Shown here: piece after piece, positions 6,758 through 10,087 of the stretch
How the letters are laid out: every line of letters starts with the position of its first letter
Position numbering within the stretch: the stretch's first letter is position 1
Assembly: GCA_022837205.1 (NCBI GenBank)
Contig: JALHEL010000112.1
Span: forward strand, 1 to 10,087
DNA: 10,087 bases
Origin: Leptolinea sp.
GTDB taxonomy: Bacteria > Chloroflexota > Anaerolineae > Anaerolineales > Anaerolineaceae
Direction: 5' to 3'
Translations under genes and position numbers: made by a program
Notes under the pieces: model-generated
Databases searched by the model: none
Told to the model about the DNA's origin: nothing
The model's input: only the letters and a program-made list of their open reading frames with translations

Positions 6758-7243
6758 TTATGCTGCCGTAAATCGGATAAGGTTATCCGGTGTATTTCTC
6801 CGATCGATGATCCCGAAAATCAAAGGATCCCCGGGCTTCCAATTCCAAACCGTTTCCAAATAAAAAGGGACATCGGGTACCAGCTCTAAATGTGCCACTT
6901 CGTCCTTGCGAAACCAACCGATTGTTCCTTCGGAAGAGGAATGAAGATGATCGGCTAATTGATCGACGGACCCCTTAAATAAATGGATTTGGATTCCCAC
7001 TTGCTCGCCGGTAATGTCGGTCAAAATCCCGCACAGTGTCAGATTTAAGAGTGTCAATCCGCATTCTTCTTTCAATTCACGACGTGCACATTCAAGTATC
7101 GTTTCGCCTCGTTCCACGTGTCCACCCAATCCGTTATAAAGATGCGGGAAATTCTTTTTATCCGGTGCTCCTTTTAACAGAAGAATTTTTTCATCATGAA
7201 ATATGAAGATTAAAGTTCTGGGAATGACCTGATATCTTTCCAT
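6758..7243 (-). CDS. Nudix hydrolase (MutT-like)
   Basis: A 161-residue Nudix pyrophosphohydrolase. The box is complete: Gly41, Glu47, Arg55-Glu56-Leu57, Glu59-Glu60, Gly62 (GGHVERGE then RRELKEECGL), giving the metal-binding glutamates that cleave nucleoside-diphosphate-X compounds. The N-terminus RTLIFIFHDEKILLLKGAPDKK and the box context are those of proteins often annotated as 8-oxo-dGTP or general NTP diphosphatases; specificity is not certain. The frame is open 45 codons further, but that stretch is the other-frame shadow of the small membrane gene. The ATG at 7243 is chosen because the Nudix fold starts right after it and the upstream gene stops 2 nt before (TGAAAATG), fitting re-initiation. 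There is no strong Shine-Dalgarno of its own. It should be transcribed with the small membrane protein. The C-terminal tail after about 135 is a short non-conserved extension. Confidence 0.87.
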   Translation of the reverse strand: MERYQVIPRTLIFIFHDEKILLLKGAPDKKNFPHLYNGLGGHVERGETILECARRELKEECGLTLLNLTLCGILTDITGEQVGIQIHLFKGSVDQLADHLHSSSEGTIGWFRKDEVAHLELVPDVPFYLETVWNWKPGDPLIFGIIDRRNTPDNLIRFTAA

Positions 7244-7245
7244 TT

Positions 7246-7446
7246 TCAGAAACTGAAATCCAAGAAATTTGTCTTGGTAAGAATGGAAAAGACGACGATG
7301 ATAAAAACAACCATTAATAGACAACCGCAGCCGCAGCCCAAGATTCCGTTCCCGTAACCGAATTTTCTTTGTGCCCAATCATAAATATTTTTAACTAAAA
7401 AAAGTTGCAGCAAACCGCTCAAACAACCCTGTTTTTCGTCCTTCAT
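7246..7446 (-). CDS. Small CGCGC-motif membrane protein
   Basis: A 66-residue protein. The N-terminal half is hydrophilic to mixed (MKDEKQG, then an LLQLFLVKNIYDWAQRKFGYG segment). It is followed by GCGCGC at about 37-42 and a single strongly hydrophobic helix (about 43-57, LLMVVFIIVVFSIL) and a short TNFLDFSF tail. This order of CGCGC box, membrane helix and a final T-x-F/W-x-x-F tail recalls small uncharacterised proteins often seen in Anaerolineae. It is most likely an inner-membrane protein whose Cys cluster could bind metal or be lipid- or disulfide-modified; none of this is proven. AAAGG about 9 nt before the ATG supports the start. It stops 2 nt before the Nudix ATG, so the two form a coupled pair. 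Confidence 0.7.
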   Translation of the reverse strand: MKDEKQGCLSGLLQLFLVKNIYDWAQRKFGYGNGILGCGCGCLLMVVFIIVVFSILTKTNFLDFSF

Positions 7447-7485
7447 TTATCTGCCTTTCTAATATGTGTTTGTGTTTTAAATCAG

Positions 7486-7520
7486 AAAGGGCATCCTTTT
7501 TCTTTACAGGGACACCCTTT
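7486..7520 (-). terminator. Hairpin after the repeat-domain protein gene, likely terminator
   Basis: On the minus strand AAAGGGTGTCC (7510-7520) pairs with GGATGCCCTTT (7486-7496) as an 11-bp stem with two G-U pairs and a 13-nt A-rich loop. It starts 22 nt after the stop at 7543 and ends in TTTCTGATTT, a modest U-rich end. The same upper arm (TGTCCC) can also pair with GGGACA at 7536-7541, so two exclusive folds exist. Confidence 0.45.
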
Positions 7521-7542
7521 CCGGTGGAATTGCTTTGTCCCG

Positions 7543-8982
7543 TTATTCGAGGCTGACGGACAGCTGATAATTCGATGCCGCTCCAAATGCTACCACATCG
7601 ATCAGATAATCCTGGTCCCCCGGCAAGGTTCCGGACCAATAGGTTTGAAAGGCATTGTTATCCAAATATACAACACCGTCACCCAATCCCATAATACGTA
7701 AATAGGCTTGCGGAGTTGCACCGCTGTTTAAATTAACGGTCATTACCTGATCTGCATGACCGAAAATGGTGTAACTGACGACGCTGTTGCTTCGAAGTGT
7801 TCCGGTTTTTACGGCATAACTGGTGGGAATATTTACCGGAATGACCAGATTTAATGTGAAGTCAGCGGGTTGCTGCCCATAATTACAGACATCCAAAAAG
7901 TAAGTGGCGGTTTGTTTCAACGGCATCATCCAATAATTCGATCGATTGAAACTGTTGAGATAAACCGTTCCGTAGATGTCCGAAACACCGAGACTGACCG
8001 ATCCGGTTGCGGAGTTTAACGTTGCGATCATTTTGTAGTTATTCCCTCCGAAAAAGGAATAGCGGATGCAATTGTTGGCTGAAACGTTTCCTGAAATCCA
8101 TGCGGAAGTTTCACCCGGGGCAAATTGAATCGCTCCGCCATTTTGGGATATCGGATATGGCATTACCGGAACCGGTTGGGTTGTCGGAAGAATCGGAACG
8201 GATGGACCGGTCTGATTGAGAGGCGGGATAGTAATTTGGAAGCTGAAATTGGTTCCGCCGCCGGGATTAAATAAAGTCAGATAATAGGGACCGGTACTGT
8301 ACAGAGGCGAAATATAATATTGCCATCTTTTTTCGGGGCTCAGGTAGATATATCCCGTTCCGTCTTGGATACCGGCAAAGACACTCCCGTTGGTCGAAGT
8401 GACCGCAAGGGACAGAACTTGATTTTTTGATGCATAAAACTGATAGGTGATATCACTTCCCGCATCCAACCACCCGCTGATCGTTGCGGAGGATTGGCCT
8501 TCGGCGAATTGAATCGTGCCTCCGCTCAGGGATTTCGGTTGAGAATAAACCGGCTGACCGGATTGAACCGGCTGAACGGGGACTTGATTCAGCGGCGGAA
8601 TGGTCAGCTGCAAAACGAAATCTGTTCCGGGGCCGGTATCTTGCACGGTAAGATAATAAGTACCGGTCTGCGGGAGCGGCATCGTGTAGTACATGTATTT
8701 ACGATCCGGACTCAAATAAGAGAAATAGTCTTTGGAATTACTGAACCCGATGATGGCACTATTGTTTGCGGATTTAACCGAAATCGAAACGATCTGACCG
8801 GAAAGCGCATAAAAAGAATACCGAATACTTTCATTCGGTGCCAGACTTCCTGAGATCCAGGCTGAACTTTCTCCGGCGCCAAATTGAATGACCCCGCCGT
8901 CGGTCTGTGCCAAAATCGTAAAAATGCCGACAAACAGCGATAAAAGTATCGCAAGAGCAAAGGAACGGATCGTTTTCTTCAT
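7543..8982 (-). CDS. Secreted protein with four PPC-like beta-domain repeats
   Basis: A 479-residue exported protein of unknown function. A signal peptide (MKK, hydrophobic core about 8-24, likely cleavage after Ala25) is followed by three clear repeats and one faded one: about 29-133, 154-257, 282-382 and 391-479. The repeat signature is GG-x-IQFA-x-G-x-SSA-x-ISG, then I-x-YSF, Y-x-SP, PL-x-TG-x-YYLTV, G-x-G-T-x-F and IPPLNQ. Linkers between the first three are Pro/Gln/Ser-rich. The pattern of strands resembles bacterial pre-peptidase C-terminal (PPC) type beta-sandwiches, which bind carbohydrate or aid secretion; no catalytic domain is present. The only cysteines in the mature protein, Cys305 and Cys366, are both in repeat 3 and could form a disulfide. 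GGGAGGAT at 8986-8993 is a strong ribosome binding site. The neighbouring gene upstream carries related domains, suggesting duplication or partnership. Confidence 0.85.
   Translation of the reverse strand: MKKTIRSFALAILLSLFVGIFTILAQTDGGVIQFGAGESSAWISGSLAPNESIRYSFYALSGQIVSISVKSANNSAIIGFSNSKDYFSYLSPDRKYMYYTMPLPQTGTYYLTVQDTGPGTDFVLQLTIPPLNQVPVQPVQSGQPVYSQPKSLSGGTIQFAEGQSSATISGWLDAGSDITYQFYASKNQVLSLAVTSTNGSVFAGIQDGTGYIYLSPEKRWQYYISPLYSTGPYYLTLFNPGGGTNFSFQITIPPLNQTGPSVPILPTTQPVPVMPYPISQNGGAIQFAPGETSAWISGNVSANNCIRYSFFGGNNYKMIATLNSATGSVSLGVSDIYGTVYLNSFNRSNYWMMPLKQTATYFLDVCNYGQQPADFTLNLVIPVNIPTSYAVKTGTLRSNSVVSYTIFGHADQVMTVNLNSGATPQAYLRIMGLGDGVVYLDNNAFQTYWSGTLPGDQDYLIDVVAFGAASNYQLSVSLE
7546..8898 (-). 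repeat. Four tandem repeat units inside the secreted protein gene
   Basis: Unit boundaries on the DNA are about 8584-8898, 8212-8523, 7837-8139 and 7546-7812. Units 1-3 share the GG-x-IQFA opening and IP-x-x-N or IPPLNQ closing; unit 4 keeps only the central strand pattern (TGTLRSNSVVSYTIFGHADQ). The units are diverged, so this is an old protein-domain duplication, not recent DNA amplification. Confidence 0.75.
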
Positions 8983-8985
8983 TTA

Positions 8986-8993
8986 ATCCTCCC
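8986..8993 (-). promoter_or_regulatory. Strong Shine-Dalgarno site of the repeat-domain protein
   Basis: GGGAGGAT on the minus strand, 3 nt before the ATG at 8980-8982 (GGAGG core 5 nt away). It is the strongest ribosome binding site in the window and directly touches the inverted repeat at 8994-9018. Confidence 0.75.
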
Positions 8994-9018
8994 GAAATAT
9001 TCTGAATCGGAATATTTC
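8994..9018. promoter_or_regulatory. Perfect 9-bp inverted repeat before the repeat-domain gene
   Basis: GAAATATTC (8994-9002) and GAATATTTC (9010-9018) are perfect inverted copies with a 7-nt loop. It lies in the 59-bp gap between the stop at 9042 and the ATG at 8982, ending exactly at the Shine-Dalgarno. No T-run follows on the minus strand, so a terminator is unlikely. It could be a repressor site or an RNA hairpin shaping translation or mRNA stability. Confidence 0.5.
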
Positions 9019-9041
9019 ATCTTTCATTTATTTTACTCAAT

Positions 9042-10087
9042 CTACAAATTTTCAGGCTGAACGCTTTCAAGCGTCAGTTCAAAATCAACCGAGACAGAAA
9101 CCGATTTCATTTCAATCAGGAATTTATGCCCGTCTTTTCCCGATTGCCATGCCATCGCTCGGTTGACATTCAATGAATTTTCTTTACCGGAACTTAAATC
9201 GTAAATATGAAAATCAACCGGCTCTCCGTTCAAGATTTTCAAAGAAAGCTTTAAATATTTTCCCGCCGGAATCTCTATTGTGAAGCGGCGGGTGGATGAT
9301 GCGTTGATCCGATCCGATAAATGAATGACCGATTGATTTTTTGAAAAAGAGAGTCTTTCAGGTAATGAAAGCTCTAAGTTGTAGCTCAAATCGTGATCGG
9401 GAGCTGTGATTTTTAGGTTATACCAACCGTTTTCATTCAAGTCGAAGAACATTTCATTTGCCGATTGCTGCGGTTCAATGTTTGTTCCGATACTGTTTTG
9501 CAAAATTAAATCGGGTTTTGACAGCGACGAAGAATCCAATCCGATTCGTAATACTTGATCTTTGTTTGCGATAAACGTATAAGTTTTTTCGCTTTCCGAT
9601 TTTATTTCTCCCGAAACAACGACGGAATTGTCAAACTCCGAAAAATGAATCAATTCGAAATCGGAGATTTGGGTCGGCGTAACAGTGTTCTTCACACACG
9701 TTCCGTTATTCTCACAGACAATGATCGGAGTGATGAAAATCACCGGAATCGGAGTTTCGGTCGGTTTTACGAAACCCTTCATTGCGGTCGGAATAGCGGT
9801 TTCGGTTGCCGCAGCGGTCGGTGAAAGAAAAAGCGCTATTGTTTTTTGGAGAGTCGCGGATGCGGTCCGGGTTGCGGTGGATGTTTCGGTTGGTTCGGTC
9901 ACTTTTGTTGCCGTCGAAAAAAGTTTTGTCGCTGTTGCCGGAATGGGGGAAGATGTCGGAATTGAAGTTCGCGTCATTTCCAAAGTCCTCGTATAAGTCG
10001 GTGAAAGTGTTACGGACGGAATAGAAAGGGTAATCAGAAAAGCTTTCGAATGATCTCTTTGCACTTTGAGTGGAGCGGCGGTAGCTA
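9042..10087 (-). CDS. Thr/Pro-rich protein with C-terminal beta-domains (5' end outside window)
   Basis: The frame is open to the right edge; a GTG at 10064 could be a start but has no ribosome binding site and the frame continues upstream, so the gene is treated as partial. Counting from that GTG, residues 1-130 are low-complexity Thr/Ser/Pro/Ala (TATKVTEPTETSTATRTAS-like), typical of an extended extracytoplasmic stalk, with a C-x5-C pair (Cys117, Cys123) near its end. Two beta-rich domains follow: about 136-235 (FELIHFSEFDNSVVVSG, KTYTFIANKDQVLRIGL) and about 240-337. The first matches the repeat signature of the next gene (IQFA...SSAxISG...YxFxAxxxQ). In Anaerolineae such stalks often follow an N-terminal Ser/Thr kinase plus membrane helix, but nothing here shows a kinase. 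It stops with TAG 59 bp before the next gene and may share its transcript. Confidence 0.78.
   Translation of the reverse strand, partial: ATAAPLKVQRDHSKAFLITLSIPSVTLSPTYTRTLEMTRTSIPTSSPIPATATKLFSTATKVTEPTETSTATRTASATLQKTIALFLSPTAAATETAIPTAMKGFVKPTETPIPVIFITPIIVCENNGTCVKNTVTPTQISDFELIHFSEFDNSVVVSGEIKSESEKTYTFIANKDQVLRIGLDSSSLSKPDLILQNSIGTNIEPQQSANEMFFDLNENGWYNLKITAPDHDLSYNLELSLPERLSFSKNQSVIHLSDRINASSTRRFTIEIPAGKYLKLSLKILNGEPVDFHIYDLSSGKENSLNVNRAMAWQSGKDGHKFLIEMKSVSVSVDFELTLESVQPENL

Noticed and set aside
7244..7378. N-terminal extension of the Nudix hydrolase to an ATG at 7378
   Set aside because: The extra 45 residues are Arg-rich, lie over the small membrane gene in another frame, and precede the start of the Nudix fold at the inner ATG.
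9057..9077. Hairpin CTGACGCTTGAAAGCGTTCAG as a terminator
   Set aside because: It lies inside the last codons of the Thr/Pro-rich gene, has a bulge and a tiny loop, and is not followed by a T-run.
9670..10087. Long plus-strand open frames opposite the Thr/Pro-rich segment
   Set aside because: They are mirror frames of a repetitive, biased coding stretch and show no domain or ribosome binding site.

Overview
The window looks like chromosomal DNA from an Anaerolineae-type member of the Chloroflexota with a moderate, slightly AT-leaning base composition. The evidence is a housekeeping dnaG-rpoD operon with lineage-style features: a C-x3-C second half of the primase zinc site, a long non-conserved region in sigma-A and an extra segment before sigma region 3.2. 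The flanking genes (SGNH proteins of an MBOAT-type acylation locus, Thr/Pro-rich secreted proteins with beta-sandwich repeats) fit the same group. The genus cannot be fixed from the sequence alone.

Layout. Positions 1-1653 (+ strand) hold the 3' end of a transcription unit: the C-terminal part of an SGNH-like protein, a secreted SGNH/GDSL hydrolase, and an acyl carrier protein. This is the tail of what is probably a cell-surface acylation locus. It meets a minus-strand operon tail to tail, with only 26 bp between stop codons. That operon (5689 down to 1680) is dnaG (primase), rpoD (primary sigma factor, overlapping dnaG by 11 bp) and a Nudix-fold protein with a ruined catalytic box, 1 bp after rpoD. 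Upstream of it, still on the minus strand, are a frameshifted alpha/beta hydrolase with its own promoter (5890-6610), a two-gene unit of a small CGCGC membrane protein and an intact Nudix hydrolase (7446 down to 6758), a secreted protein with four beta-domain repeats (7543-8982), and the C-terminal part of a Thr/Pro-rich protein that carries related beta-domains (9042 to the right edge).

How they work together. The dnaG-rpoD pair is the classic macromolecular-synthesis core; the degenerate Nudix protein is co-transcribed and probably co-translated with it. The SGNH-SGNH-ACP set suggests ACP-dependent acyl transfer to an envelope polymer. The two adjacent secreted-type genes at the right edge share a domain and look like a related surface/adhesion or sensing pair. 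No CRISPR array, insertion sequence, tRNA or rRNA was seen, and no gene-free stretch exceeds 300 bases. The least ordinary items are the degenerate Nudix protein, the GDC version of the SGNH nucleophile block, the broken hydrolase and the repeat-domain pair; none is by itself proof of a new system.
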